Source of the DNA: Aquibacillus rhizosphaerae
GTDB taxonomy: Bacteria > Bacillota > Bacilli > Bacillales > Amphibacillaceae
DNA length: 64,000 nucleotides
Assembly: GCF_030282825.1 (NCBI RefSeq)
Contig: NZ_JASTZU010000018.1
Location: 248,001-312,000 of the forward strand
Direction: 5' to 3'
The notes under the pieces are model-generated. The model did no database searches. It had not been told where the DNA came from and worked only from the letters and a program-made list of their open reading frames with translations. This document shows positions 8,448 to 16,974 of the stretch, one piece after another. Made by a program: the position numbers and the translations under genes. Positions within the stretch are counted from its first letter, which is position 1, and each line of letters starts with the position of its first letter.

Positions 8448-8872
8448 TGGTTAATCTCCTTCAGAATGACGTGTTTGTATTAGGTTTCCAAATATTTACC
8501 ATTATTATTCAGTCACTTTTCTTTATTTCATTGTTTGAGTAACTCCGTTCGATATCTAGTTTGATGTTTTGTTCGGCTTTCCTCAAAATTAATCCCTAAT
8601 TTTTATAATAAATAGAAATATGCTAGATTATAAATTTCCTAGTTACTCAACTTAACGACAGCAAGATTCTGCTAAAGCTCGGTTAACACAATCCATTCAA
8701 TTGATAAACACATATGTTATTAACTACAACATCAATAACTATAAGAAACTGATAAATCAACATTAATAAGCAGTCCAATTCACCTGGAAATTGAACTACT
8801 TATTCATCTGCTACGTATATCGTTCTTAAATCGAATCCTTAATTAGCTATGTTTTTATCCGTTATAAAATAC
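8448..8872. other. Intergenic region, one weak hairpin
   Basis: About 425 bases holding the promoter side of the gene at 7179-8447. A hairpin AGTCCAATT / AATTGaACT (about 8772-8797) lies downstream of sspH, but its U-tract is poor, so it is only a weak terminator candidate. No ORF was supported. Confidence 0.35.
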
Positions 8873-9052
8873 CTATTGTTCAGTCAAATCATCTACGGAT
8901 ACATTCTGTTTGAATTCAGGTTTTTCAAGGGGGTGTACAGTTGCATTTCCAGTATCCTGATCTACATGTTCTATGTAGATTTTCCCACCGTTATAACTAA
9001 CATTAGCCATTGTTTCAGATGAAGCAATTTCTTGTGCGCGTTTTGCATCCAT
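8873..9052 (-). CDS. sspH: H-type small acid-soluble spore protein
   Basis: A 59-residue protein matching the SspH family: MDAKRAQEIASSETMANVSY then NGGKIYIEHVDQDTG and a C-terminal PEFKQNVSVDDLTEQ. Members are minor acid-soluble proteins packed in the spore core and made in the forespore. The ATG at 9050-9052 follows AAAGGAGGT; a longer in-frame start has no site of its own. The gene lies divergently from guaC. It is the clearest sign in this window that the organism forms endospores. Confidence 0.9.
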   Translation of the reverse strand: MDAKRAQEIASSETMANVSYNGGKIYIEHVDQDTGNATVHPLEKPEFKQNVSVDDLTEQ

Positions 9053-9154
9053 TACATAACCTCCTTTTTCTTTATTACTTTTTGCTTCCAAGACGACAAT
9101 TATACAAAAAGGTAATTTTCAAAAACTCTCATCATCAAATTTCAATAAAAACCT

Positions 9155-9232
9155 TTGACATAATTATGAATATGTTATACATTATCAAATGGACGAACGT
9201 TTCATATAACAATAATATTAATATTCGTGTTT
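9155..9232 (+). promoter_or_regulatory. guaC promoter region with PurBox-like half-sites
   Basis: TTGACA at 9155-9160 is followed by a weak -10 (TATACA or TACATT, 9176-9183). Two inverted cores, ACGAAC (9193-9198) and ATTCGT (9223-9228), are centred about 31 bases apart, similar to the spacing of paired PurR PurBoxes. guaC is a known PurR regulon member in Bacillus subtilis. The match outside the CGAA cores is poor, so this is tentative. Confidence 0.35.
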
Positions 9233-9245
9233 AGGAGTGTACATC

Positions 9246-10229
9246 ATGGAAAATGCATTTGATTATGAAGATATTCAATTAGTTCCAGCAAAATGCTTAG
9301 TAAATAGTCGATCAGAGTGTGATACATCTGTTACTTTAGGTGACTATACATTCAAGTTGCCTGTAGTTCCTGCTAATATGCAAACAATTGTTGATGAGAC
9401 CATCGCAATTAAATTAGCCGATAATGGTTATTTCTATGTTATGCACCGTTTTGAGCCAGAGAAGAGAATACCTTTCATTGAAGATATGAAGTCACGAAAG
9501 TTAATTTCGTCTATTAGTGTAGGTGTAAAAGACGATGAATATAGCTTCATTGAAGAATTAGCTAGAAAAAATTTATTACCAGAATACATTACGATTGATA
9601 TCGCACATGGTCACTCCAATGCAGTGATCAAAATGATTAAACATATAAAAGAGTATTTACCAACAAGCTTTGTAATTGCTGGTAATGTTGGTACACCTGA
9701 AGCGGTCAGAGAATTAGAACATGCTGGTGCAGATGCAACGAAAGTAGGAATTGGACCAGGAAAAGTATGTATTACTAAAATTAAAACTGGATTTGGCACT
9801 GGTGGTTGGCAATTAGCTGCACTACGTTGGTGTGCAAAGGCGGCAAGTAAACCTATCATCGCCGATGGGGGAATACGCACGCATGGCGATATAGCTAAAT
9901 CAGTTCGATTTGGTGCTTCAATGGTTATGATTGGTTCATTATTTGCCGGGCACGAAGAGTCACCAGGTGAAACGATTGAAAAAGAAGGAAAGCTTTACAA
10001 GGAATATTTTGGTTCAGCTTCCGAGTTTCAAAAAGGTGAAAAGAAGAATGTAGAAGGTAAGAAAATGCTTGTCGAACATAAAGGTTCTTTACAAGATACT
10101 TTGAATGAAATGGAGCAAGACCTTCAATCTTCTATATCTTACGCTGGTGGTAATCGATTAGAAGCAATACGTACCGTAGATTACGTCATTGTGAAAAATT
10201 CAATTTTTAATGGTGACAAAGTTTATTAG
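9246..10229 (+). CDS. guaC: GMP reductase
   Basis: GMP reductase of 327 residues, which converts GMP to IMP with NADPH and so returns guanine nucleotides to the purine pool. Diagnostic features are [10 protein letters not shown] at the start, [13 protein letters not shown], the catalytic-cysteine loop [20 protein letters not shown] (about residues 172-191), and [16 protein letters not shown] for phosphate binding. The KTGFGTGG run separates it from IMP dehydrogenase. The ATG at 9246 sits eight bases after AGGAG; a GTG at 9237 overlaps that site and is unlikely. It ends at a bidirectional terminator shared with ptsH. Confidence 0.95.
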   Translation: MENAFDYEDIQLVPAKCLVNSRSECDTSVTLGDYTFKLPVVPANMQTIVDETIAIKLADNGYFYVMHRFEPEKRIPFIEDMKSRKLISSISVGVKDDEYSFIEELARKNLLPEYITIDIAHGHSNAVIKMIKHIKEYLPTSFVIAGNVGTPEAVRELEHAGADATKVGIGPGKVCITKIKTGFGTGGWQLAALRWCAKAASKPIIADGGIRTHGDIAKSVRFGASMVMIGSLFAGHEESPGETIEKEGKLYKEYFGSASEFQKGEKKNVEGKKMLVEHKGSLQDTLNEMEQDLQSSISYAGGNRLEAIRTVDYVIVKNSIFNGDKVY

Positions 10230-10264
10230 TTTCGATACAAAATCATATATGCTTCTATAAATAG

Positions 10265-10296
10265 AAAAAGTGCCTTTTATTGTTAAAGGCACTTTT
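10265..10296. terminator. Bidirectional terminator between guaC and ptsH
   Basis: AAAAGTGCCTTT (10266-10277) and AAAGGCACTTTT (10285-10296) form a 12-bp stem with A and U flanks on both sides, serving the convergent guaC and ptsH genes. Confidence 0.85.
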
Positions 10297-10316
10297 AAGT
10301 GTAGGAAAATTTCTCT

Positions 10317-10583
10317 TTATTCAGCTAAAGCTTCTTTATGTAATGTATCTATGAGTTTACCTAATGCATCCTCTTCATCATTACCTGTGACAATAATCCT
10401 AAATGTCGTGGCATGTTCTAATCCTAGTGACATAACACCCATAATCGACTTTAAGTTAACCACTTTTCTTTCGTACTCTAACTCGATATGTGAATTGAAT
10501 TTATTCGCAACTTGAATTAATATTGTTGCTGGTCGTGCGTGAATTCCTAGTGGATCAATAACTGTAAATGTTTTTTCAACCAT
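10317..10583 (-). CDS. ptsH: Phosphocarrier protein HPr (orphan, without ptsI)
   Basis: An 88-residue HPr. His15 in GIHARPAT is the site phosphorylated by enzyme I, and Ser46 in [12 protein letters not shown] is the site of HPr kinase. The paralogue Crh lacks His15, so this is HPr-type. It carries phosphate to PTS permeases and, when Ser46 is phosphorylated, acts with CcpA in catabolite repression. In most Bacillaceae ptsH is followed by ptsI; here it stands alone between guaC and yvbH, with terminators on both sides. Enzyme I must be elsewhere, or this HPr is mainly regulatory. Confidence 0.88.
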   Translation of the reverse strand: MVEKTFTVIDPLGIHARPATILIQVANKFNSHIELEYERKVVNLKSIMGVMSLGLEHATTFRIIVTGNDEEDALGKLIDTLHKEALAE

Positions 10584-10691
10584 AAATGAATAAACTCCTC
10601 TTTAGATATATTCCTAATAATTATACCCAACTTGAGAGATTTTCTTAAATGATATGTTTCTTCTTATATAAATGTAAATGCTTATATTAAA

Positions 10692-10725
10692 AACACCGCC
10701 ATCCATTGGATATAGAGGCGGTGTT
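10692..10725 (-). terminator. Terminator of the yvbH-like gene
   Basis: AACACCGCC and GGCGGTGTT form a 9-bp stem; on the minus strand it is followed by TTTTAATAT, 26 bases after the stop at 10751. Confidence 0.85.
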
Positions 10726-10750
10726 GCTAAACTTATATAGAGTGTTTTCA

Positions 10751-11365
10751 TTAATTGTTAATATATTTTTCGAATACATCTCCAAAGTCCTTTCGATGAT
10801 ATTGTTCACGTACAGATTGTAACCATGAAAATCCAAACTCTGTTAATTGTTTATATTGATCAGCTAGTTGTACTTCACTTGTTCTTGAATTTTGCAGAAC
10901 GCTGACTGCTTTATCAAGACTTTTTCCAGCCATATCCAACATAATATCATTTTCATGTGTAATTTCAGAAATATAAACCAAAGCCTTGTACAAATCATTT
11001 AATTTATCAATTTGTCTTTTATCAACATCCACACTATAATTTTGTTTTCCAAGTGTGAATTTAATTTCTATATCCAAATCCACCTTACCAGCAGTTTCTA
11101 ATAAAACGTCAGAAATCTTATGTTGGGAATATGGGAAGCGATTTAATGTCCGCTTAGAAGAAATTGCATTTTCCCCATCTACATGTATAAAAGCTAAATT
11201 AGTAAAACAGTATTCATCTGCTTTTGTCTTAATTAAAAAATAAATTTGTTCATTATCCTCATGTCTTATATAATCGTCCGCATCTGTTTTATCATAATCT
11301 TGAGGTTCAATTATTTTTCCGATATCCGACAATCCTAAAGCGTCGGAAGCAAACTTTTTCAGCAT
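10751..11365 (-). CDS. yvbH: YvbH-like PH domain protein
   Basis: A 204-residue protein resembling Bacillus subtilis YvbH. The first part, MLKKFASDALGLSDIGKIIE, and the stretch IYFLIKTKADEYCFTNLAFI with HVDGENAISSKRTLNR fit a bacterial pleckstrin homology-like domain (about residues 35-125). The C-terminal third is helical. Function is not established; the fold suggests binding of lipid or protein partners. The ATG at 11363-11365 follows GGGGAGATATTC; the longer frame upstream includes that site. It has its own terminator. Confidence 0.75.
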   Translation of the reverse strand: MLKKFASDALGLSDIGKIIEPQDYDKTDADDYIRHEDNEQIYFLIKTKADEYCFTNLAFIHVDGENAISSKRTLNRFPYSQHKISDVLLETAGKVDLDIEIKFTLGKQNYSVDVDKRQIDKLNDLYKALVYISEITHENDIMLDMAGKSLDKAVSVLQNSRTSEVQLADQYKQLTEFGFSWLQSVREQYHRKDFGDVFEKYINN

Positions 11366-11511
11366 GAATATCTCCCCTAACACAATTTATTTGACCATTA
11401 TATTTTATCACACTAATTTTAACAACTTAACCACTTTTTGTAAGAATACTTTATTTAACAGAGTTTATACTAGAAACTGTACAAACAAGTCATAAAAATG
11501 GAGGAATTTAA

Positions 11512-11712
11512 ATGGCAGAAAAAGAAAATAAGCAAAAAAATTTGCCGGATTTCGACTCATTAGATGACCGATTAATTGCCGAGCCTTCAACTAGCCCAAG
11601 AATTGTTGCAAAAACAAATTTAGATGTTAAAAGTGTTAAGGATGAGAATCCTTATGCTAGAAATAAAATCAATGATACAGACAAGAGATTATTTAATGAA
11701 TTTTTCGAGTAA
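11512..11712 (+). CDS. Small acidic hypothetical protein, 66 residues
   Basis: The ATG follows AATGGAGGAATTTAA, a strong ribosome binding site. The product is polar and probably disordered (MAEKENKQKNLPDFDSLDDR at the start, ending DTDKRLFNEFFE), with no membrane segment. The gene ends about 30 bases before a perfect 34-base palindrome that terminates it. I do not recognise the family. Confidence 0.6.
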   Translation: MAEKENKQKNLPDFDSLDDRLIAEPSTSPRIVAKTNLDVKSVKDENPYARNKINDTDKRLFNEFFE

Positions 11713-11741
11713 TAGCTTATAGTAGCCTTTAAAAAAATTGC

Positions 11742-11775
11742 AAGGTGGTATATCTGCATGCAGATATACCACCTT
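11742..11775. terminator. Perfect 34-base palindromic bidirectional terminator
   Basis: AAGGTGGTATATCTGCA (11742-11758) followed directly by its exact reverse complement (11759-11775), with AAAAAAA before and TTTTT after. It serves the gene at 11512-11712 and the convergent RNase H-like gene. Confidence 0.9.
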
Positions 11776-11791
11776 TTTCTTCTATCCAATA

Positions 11792-12451
11792 TTATTTATC
11801 TATCTCGATAGTACTTAATATTTCTATCTCTTTTAATGCTTGTGTAGCTAATTGATCTGCTTCTCTATTTTTCTTTCGAGAAACAGCCTTATATTCAGGA
11901 GTAATTCCTAACTGTTCAATTTTTTTCTCAATCCGATCAGACCACTTATTTAATTCCTCTTCTACGCATGGCCACTCACCGTTAAGTTGATTAATAACCA
12001 CCTGAGAATCCCCCACAATGGTTACTGGTAAGTGATGTACACCTAACAATTCTAACTCTTTTAACCCAAGATGAAGCGCAGCATATTCTGCTTCATTGTT
12101 CGTATTTAGATTATCTACTAAAGCATTTTTACGAAGGCGAAATAATTTTTGGTTTTGTTCATAATAAATGACACAACCTAGACCTGAATTTTTTGTTTGA
12201 AGATCAAAGCCACCATCAAAATAAACGATTGCGTTATGTGGTTCCGTTTCAATCCCTTTCATATACTTTTTTAATTCCTTCATTGTCCATGTGTTTTCAT
12301 GGACATCAACGAAATTGATTTCCTTCGTGCGTCCTGTCTTTTCGATATCTTCAGCAATAAATAAAGCTTTCGCATCCGGCATTTCACCTGAGCTGAAAGT
12401 TGTTTCTACTCCTTTTGGTGTTTTATATGTAATTTCGATTCTTACATTCAT
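11792..12451 (-). CDS. RNase HI-like protein (YpeP type)
   Basis: A 219-residue protein with an RNase H domain in its C-terminal two thirds. The four acidic catalytic positions can be seen: D in VYFDGGFD, E in NTNNEAEYAALHLGL, D in VGDSQVVINQLNG, and D in READQLATQAL. The N-terminal part of about 70 residues (MNVRIEITYKTPKGVETTF) is the extra domain found in the YpeP-like group, often annotated as reverse transcriptase-like. It probably cuts RNA in RNA/DNA hybrids, though activity of this subgroup is uncertain. The ATG at 12449-12451 follows AAGGATGG. Confidence 0.8.
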   Translation of the reverse strand: MNVRIEITYKTPKGVETTFSSGEMPDAKALFIAEDIEKTGRTKEINFVDVHENTWTMKELKKYMKGIETEPHNAIVYFDGGFDLQTKNSGLGCVIYYEQNQKLFRLRKNALVDNLNTNNEAEYAALHLGLKELELLGVHHLPVTIVGDSQVVINQLNGEWPCVEEELNKWSDRIEKKIEQLGITPEYKAVSRKKNREADQLATQALKEIEILSTIEIDK

Positions 12452-12580
12452 AAGTTGACCATCCTTATTCAAGATAATGTTCAAGATTTATTCTAGTTCG
12501 GTGCTCTCTTCTAATTATTGCCTACGCTATTTAGTTTAAACCAGAATAATGCTCACTTTACTTTCATAAATTAATCCGTG

Positions 12581-12617
12581 AAAAAAGTGGTGATTCATCG
12601 ATTGATAATCACCACTT
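12581..12617 (-). terminator. Terminator of serC
   Basis: AAGTGGTGAT (12585-12594) and ATCACCACTT (12608-12617); on the minus strand the hairpin ends in TTTTTTCACGG. Confidence 0.85.
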
Positions 12618-12630
12618 CATAGTTATACGA

Positions 12631-13713
12631 CTATTTATGTTCACTTCTAAATTCTTTCATAAAGTTAATAAGCTCTTGTACACCTTCTAAAGGCATTGCA
12701 TTGTAAATACTAGCACGCATACCACCTACAGAACGGTGTCCTTTTAGCGTTTCAAGTCCTCTTGCTTGTGCTTGCCTGACAAAAAGGCCATCTAAGTCAC
12801 GGTCTGGAATTACAAAAGGAATGTTCATAATCGAACGACTATCCTCTTTAACTGGAGATAAATAAAAATCCGACTCATCTATATACTCATATAGAATTCT
12901 AGCTTTTTCTTGATTGATTTCTTCCATTCCTTTTAAGCCACCAAGTTCTTTTAACCATTCAAAAACAAGTTTAGCCATATAAATAGAAAATGTTGGTGGT
13001 GTATTATGCAATGAACCACTTTCGCTGTGCGTTTTATAATCTAACATGGTTGGGCATGTTTCTGTTGCTTGACCAATTAAATCTTCACGAATAATCACAA
13101 CTGTAAGTCCAGCTGGACCAATGTTCTTTTGTGCGCCAGCATAAATCAACCCAAATTTTGAAATATCCATTTGTTCAGATAAAATATTTGATGACATATC
13201 AACGACAAGCGGTACATCACCTGTATCCGGAATATCTCTAAAAGTAGTACCTTCTATCGTATTATTTGTAGTAATGTGTACATAATCAGCTTCAGGGTCA
13301 ATCATACTGCGATCAATTTTTGGTATATAAGTGAAGTTTTCATCTTCTGAAGAGGCAATCACACGAACTTGACCAAATTTTTCAGCTTCTTTAATAGCTT
13401 TTTTAGACCAAGAACCAGTATTAACAAAATCTGCTTTGCCACTTTTCGTTAATAAATTCATTGGTACCATCGCAAATTGTTGTGATGCTCCACCTTGCAT
13501 GAAGATAACTTTATAATTATCTGGGATATTCATCAAGTCTCTCAGCAATTGTTCTGCTTGTGTAATAATATCTGTAAATAAACCAGATCGGTGACTCATT
13601 TCCATAACAGACATTCCAGAATCATTGTAGTTTGGTAGTTCTTGTTGAGCTTTTTCTAATACAGGTAACGGAAGCATAGATGGTCCCGCTGAAAAATTAT
13701 AGACTCTTTTCAT
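12631..13713 (-). CDS. serC: Phosphoserine aminotransferase
   Basis: A 360-residue class V PLP aminotransferase that makes 3-phosphoserine from 3-phosphohydroxypyruvate and glutamate. Signatures are [28 protein letters not shown], the PLP-lysine motif [14 protein letters not shown] (Lys at about residue 195), and the end [17 protein letters not shown]. The start used is the ATG at 13711-13713 after AGGAGTGG. The frame stays open for 43 more codons upstream, but that part overlaps a riboswitch and is not coding. It is expressed alone; a ZTP-type leader at 13748-13850 probably controls it, tying serine supply to one-carbon demand. Confidence 0.95.
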   Translation of the reverse strand: MKRVYNFSAGPSMLPLPVLEKAQQELPNYNDSGMSVMEMSHRSGLFTDIITQAEQLLRDLMNIPDNYKVIFMQGGASQQFAMVPMNLLTKSGKADFVNTGSWSKKAIKEAEKFGQVRVIASSEDENFTYIPKIDRSMIDPEADYVHITTNNTIEGTTFRDIPDTGDVPLVVDMSSNILSEQMDISKFGLIYAGAQKNIGPAGLTVVIIREDLIGQATETCPTMLDYKTHSESGSLHNTPPTFSIYMAKLVFEWLKELGGLKGMEEINQEKARILYEYIDESDFYLSPVKEDSRSIMNIPFVIPDRDLDGLFVRQAQARGLETLKGHRSVGGMRASIYNAMPLEGVQELINFMKEFRSEHK

Positions 13714-13747
13714 CAAACCCACTCCTATTTTTAAGAATACACAGAAA

Positions 13748-13850
13748 GAGGTAAGGATTCTGTTCCTTACCTTTTGCCCAGGCGAACGGCTATTGATACT
13801 AAGTGCTCCCTTACGGTTATCCGCATTTCGCCAGTTACACATAGCCCTTT
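13748..13850 (-). ncRNA. ZTP (pfl) riboswitch with following terminator hairpin, upstream of serC
   Basis: Read on the minus strand the leader contains, in order, ACTGGCG (13829-13835), GCGGATAACC, GTAAGGGAGC (13805-13814) and GCCGTTCGCCTGGGCA (13775-13790). These are the conserved blocks of the pfl motif, the aptamer for ZTP/ZMP, signals of 10-formyl-tetrahydrofolate shortage. A hairpin GGTAAGGA / TCCTTACC (13750-13771) follows at once and is probably the intrinsic terminator of the expression platform; its U-tract is interrupted (TCTTTCTG). Ligand binding should favour read-through into serC, as known for this class. Confidence 0.8.
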
Positions 13851-14051
13851 CTTCATTGTGATAATTTTAACAATACTTTGCAAATTTCTCAACAATTATT
13901 TAAAAATTTCGTAAACTGTTTATTGTTTTAGTCTCCAATTAAAATTACTTCGATATACAGAAGATATCTTAGTGTGCGTATAATAATAAGAGTTTAACAA
14001 AAAACTAAGCCTGTTCCTAAATATAAATGAAGTGAAAAAGGATGATGTAGC

Positions 14052-14318
14052 ATGGGTTTAGTAAATAAGGTTTTAACTGTAGGTGCAGCAAGTGCAGCAA
14101 TTTATGGTATTAGAAAAGGGATGCAAAACGGAACTTTTCAACGACTACCTGAAACAATCAATAATGCTTTAGACAATCCACAGATACAGCAATTTATGCA
14201 ACCGATACAAAATATGGTCAATAATCAAAATCAGAGTGGTGTTGAACCAACAAATGCTGTGCAAACAATAGCTGAACAAGAAGCTAAAAATAATAATGCG
14301 CACTTCGAACAATGGTAG
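14052..14318 (+). CDS. Small hypothetical protein with N-terminal hydrophobic helix, 88 residues
   Basis: The product starts MGLVNKVLTVGAASAAIYGI, a short hydrophobic helix of alanine and glycine that may anchor it to the membrane, and continues as a glutamine- and asparagine-rich chain (QFMQPIQNMVNNQNQSG). The gene has a plausible but weak ribosome binding site (AAAAGGATGATG, with the start at 14052). A strong terminator at 14403-14440 lies downstream. Family not recognised. Confidence 0.6.
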   Translation: MGLVNKVLTVGAASAAIYGIRKGMQNGTFQRLPETINNALDNPQIQQFMQPIQNMVNNQNQSGVEPTNAVQTIAEQEAKNNNAHFEQW

Positions 14319-14402
14319 AGTAGAACGTTCCGCTGAATTTATGCGTTAACGTGTATTCTTCTTTTATCAATAGGAAAAATTACGAGTCTTCTCTCCTACT
14401 AT

Positions 14403-14440
14403 AAATAGGAATGCGAGTTAGTTATCTCGCATTCCTATTT
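14403..14440. terminator. Bidirectional terminator between the 88-residue gene and the ZorB-like gene
   Basis: AAATAGGAATGCGAG (14403-14417) and CTCGCATTCCTATTT (14426-14440), a 15-bp perfect stem, located between convergent genes. Confidence 0.9.
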
Positions 14441-14459
14441 ATTATCTTATTACTCGTAG

Positions 14460-15155
14460 TTAATTACCCTGTAATATTTCGTTCGTTTTATCAAGTATCT
14501 CCTCATCTTTGAGTCGGAACTTGAATTCCACCCTTCTTGAGTCCTCTGCACTATAGTTACCATTTTCATCGGTACGACTGTCTGTGAATGACTTGCCATT
14601 AACTGTAAGTTTATCTTTTAAATGTTGTTGAATATTATGGTATGGAAACTTATCGCTAAGAATATATTCTGCTACACTATATGCTCTTTCTTGGGAAAGC
14701 TTTAAATTATATAAATACGTATCCGTACGATCGGCGTGACCTTCGATAATAATCTCTGAAATATATTCTTCATAGCCACTTTCTAGTAGAACGTCTAAAT
14801 ATTTTGGGACAAACTCATCTAAAAACTGAAATGATTCTTCCTTTAAAACTGATTCATCATACGCATATAAAATTTCCGTATTAAAAATAATTGCCCCGGT
14901 CTTTTCGTCTACTTCAATCCCTAACGGAGAATCACGAAATTCTTCGTTTAAATCTTTCACCAACTGAGATCGAACGCCCATAATTTGATCAATCGTTCGT
15001 TTCATATCCTCAATTTGAATTGATTTAATTACCATCATACAAATAAAAATCAACACAAAGCAAAGTAAGATGGATGTTAATAAATCGGTAAACGATGGCC
15101 AAAAGTGACTTTCATCCTGTTCATTTCTAAATAGCCTTTGGTATTTATTAATCAT
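14460..15155 (-). CDS. ZorB-like MotB/OmpA-domain membrane protein
   Basis: A 231-residue protein with one N-terminal membrane helix (about 22-46) preceded by FWPSFTDLLTS; Asp24 occupies the place of the proton-carrying aspartate of MotB and ZorB. The C-terminal OmpA-like peptidoglycan-binding domain shows IIIEGHADRTDTYLYNLKLS, RAYSVAEYI and DSRRVEFKFR. Its ATG lies inside the upstream partner gene, overlapping it by 8 bases, so the two are translationally coupled. The pair looks like the ZorA/ZorB motor of Zorya anti-phage systems, but no zorC, zorD or zorE gene is near. A general proton-driven envelope complex is the alternative. Confidence 0.75.
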   Translation of the reverse strand: MINKYQRLFRNEQDESHFWPSFTDLLTSILLCFVLIFICMMVIKSIQIEDMKRTIDQIMGVRSQLVKDLNEEFRDSPLGIEVDEKTGAIIFNTEILYAYDESVLKEESFQFLDEFVPKYLDVLLESGYEEYISEIIIEGHADRTDTYLYNLKLSQERAYSVAEYILSDKFPYHNIQQHLKDKLTVNGKSFTDSRTDENGNYSAEDSRRVEFKFRLKDEEILDKTNEILQGN

Positions 15156-16974
15156 TTTGCCTCAAACCTCGATCATTGCTCACTTTTACTGCTTCCTGAC
15201 TAAAGGAATGGAGCTGGTGATTTAACTTCTGTATTTCCTGGTTTAGTTCATTAAACGTTTGCTGTGTGTAACGGCTACTACTTTGCTGGATTTCTTCTGT
15301 TATAAGCCGTAATTCCTTAAATTCTTTTTTGATTCCTTGATTGGTCATTTCCACATAATCTCCAATGTTGCGGATTACCCTATCAAGCTTGTCTCCAAGT
15401 GTCCCTTCTAAATTATTGACATACTGAGAGAGGGTGTCTTTCAACACAGTTACATTTGCCTCCAGCTGATTCTCACGTTGGTTAAAAGAACTATTCAATT
15501 GAGAAATGGTCCCATTAATTTCATTAATTAACTGATTATTTTTCATACCGACTTGCTCATAAGTGTTGGTCGCGTCCCTTAGATGTTGTTCAAACACAAT
15601 CGAATCTGTTGCATGGGCTTTTAAGTGTTGATTAAACTCTTGATTAAACTTCTTTAACTCATCAAAACGATCCGTTAAAAGATGCTTATATTCAGTTTGT
15701 GTTTTATTAATCGTTTCTAACGCACTGGGTAAATGAACGATTGAGTTTCCCAACTTATCAAAGTCTCTTGAAAGCTCACCGAGGTAAGACGTAATACCAT
15801 CTAATTTAGCACTTAGATCATCGCCAAAAATTTGTTTAAACTCTTTGTTATGATCTGCCATTCTTAAAACTAAATCATTACTTTTTTTGTTTATTGTATT
15901 CAAAGAATTATTGACAGCTTCCTGACCATCCAAGATGGACGAACTAAACTTCTTCAAATCGTTTACCGATTCTTCAAAACGGTTTAGTGTCTCCGTCTGT
16001 ACTGTAGAAACTTCTTTCACTTTTTCATAGGTCTCTTCAAAGGTATTGGCGATACGTTCATTTCTTCCATCCATTCTTTTAAAATAGGTAAAAAGTTGAT
16101 CAAAGTTTTTATTAAGCTTCGATGTACCTTTGTCGAATCCATCTGTTGTTTTTTTTATACTGTCAAATAACACTTGAAATTCCTTTAAATTACTCGACAA
16201 TCCTTGATTGAACTTAGCCAGGTCTTCTGCAGATTGCTGTAAGCCAGTTGTATAATCTTGAAAACCTTTAAATGAACTTTCAATACCTTGTAACGACTGT
16301 TGGTTCGTTTCCTGAAGTCCAAGAATCGAGTTGTTAATAGTTTCTGACACGCTAATAAGTCGTCCCATACCATTTTCTTCTTGCTCCTCTAAATTTGATT
16401 CTACTTTTAACATAATATCTGTAAGTAAATATTCTGTATTAAATGCCTTAATAATTACAGTCATAATTAATGAAAAACCCATTCCTGCTATACTCGTGTA
16501 AAATGCCACATCAATTCCTGAGAGAACACTGGCAACATCTTCGACTAACTGAGTACCCCCTGAATTAATACTACCTAACGACATTGTTAATCCAATAAAT
16601 GTCCCCAAGACACCAATCAATATAAACACAGAAACTGTTGCCTGAATCATCTTAATGAGGCTTACAACAGGAAGATTAAATACACGCCAGCTCGAAAATT
16701 TTTCTTGGATAAAGGTCTCTACTTTAACTGATTCTTCTTGTTGCTTTCGGACAAATTGTTTCTTAAAGTCACGTAACGGATCGATATCCATCCGATTTGT
16801 CTCATTTAAATAATTACGTATCTTCTTTAATTTATTAAACAAAGTGATATGGACAACAAAAGTAACAACAAATGTGACCAACAAAACCATGAAAATAATC
16901 TCAATACTTTGATTTGCTAATATAGTTTGTGCTTTATCCTCACTAACAAATAGTTGCAAGATTGATTCAAGCAT
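15148..16974 (-). CDS. ZorA-like MotA/TolQ/ExbB proton channel with long coiled-coil tail
   Basis: A 608-residue protein. It has three hydrophobic segments: about 26-48, about 108-130, and about 147-175. The MotA/TolQ signature spans VFILIGVLGTFIGLTMSLGS and DVAFYTSIAGMGFSLIMTVI. From about residue 190 to the end it is an almost unbroken coiled coil rich in Q, N, E and K, the cytoplasmic tail that distinguishes ZorA from TolQ and MotA. It is followed by a ZorB-like gene overlapping by 8 bases. ZorA5B2 motors are known to sense phage entry and recruit effectors through this tail; here no effector gene follows. The ATG at 16972-16974 follows TAGGAGGTAAT. Confidence 0.75.
   Translation of the reverse strand: MLESILQLFVSEDKAQTILANQSIEIIFMVLLVTFVVTFVVHITLFNKLKKIRNYLNETNRMDIDPLRDFKKQFVRKQQEESVKVETFIQEKFSSWRVFNLPVVSLIKMIQATVSVFILIGVLGTFIGLTMSLGSINSGGTQLVEDVASVLSGIDVAFYTSIAGMGFSLIMTVIIKAFNTEYLLTDIMLKVESNLEEQEENGMGRLISVSETINNSILGLQETNQQSLQGIESSFKGFQDYTTGLQQSAEDLAKFNQGLSSNLKEFQVLFDSIKKTTDGFDKGTSKLNKNFDQLFTYFKRMDGRNERIANTFEETYEKVKEVSTVQTETLNRFEESVNDLKKFSSSILDGQEAVNNSLNTINKKSNDLVLRMADHNKEFKQIFGDDLSAKLDGITSYLGELSRDFDKLGNSIVHLPSALETINKTQTEYKHLLTDRFDELKKFNQEFNQHLKAHATDSIVFEQHLRDATNTYEQVGMKNNQLINEINGTISQLNSSFNQRENQLEANVTVLKDTLSQYVNNLEGTLGDKLDRVIRNIGDYVEMTNQGIKKEFKELRLITEEIQQSSSRYTQQTFNELNQEIQKLNHQLHSFSQEAVKVSNDRGLRQND

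Noticed and set aside
13714-13842. In-frame N-terminal extension of SerC by 43 codons
   Set aside because: It overlaps the ZTP riboswitch and its hairpin, while the ATG at 13713 has a good AGGAGTGG site and begins exactly at the conserved family start.
14460-16974. A complete Zorya anti-phage system
   Set aside because: Only ZorA/ZorB-like genes are present; no zorC, zorD or zorE is within 10 kb on either side.
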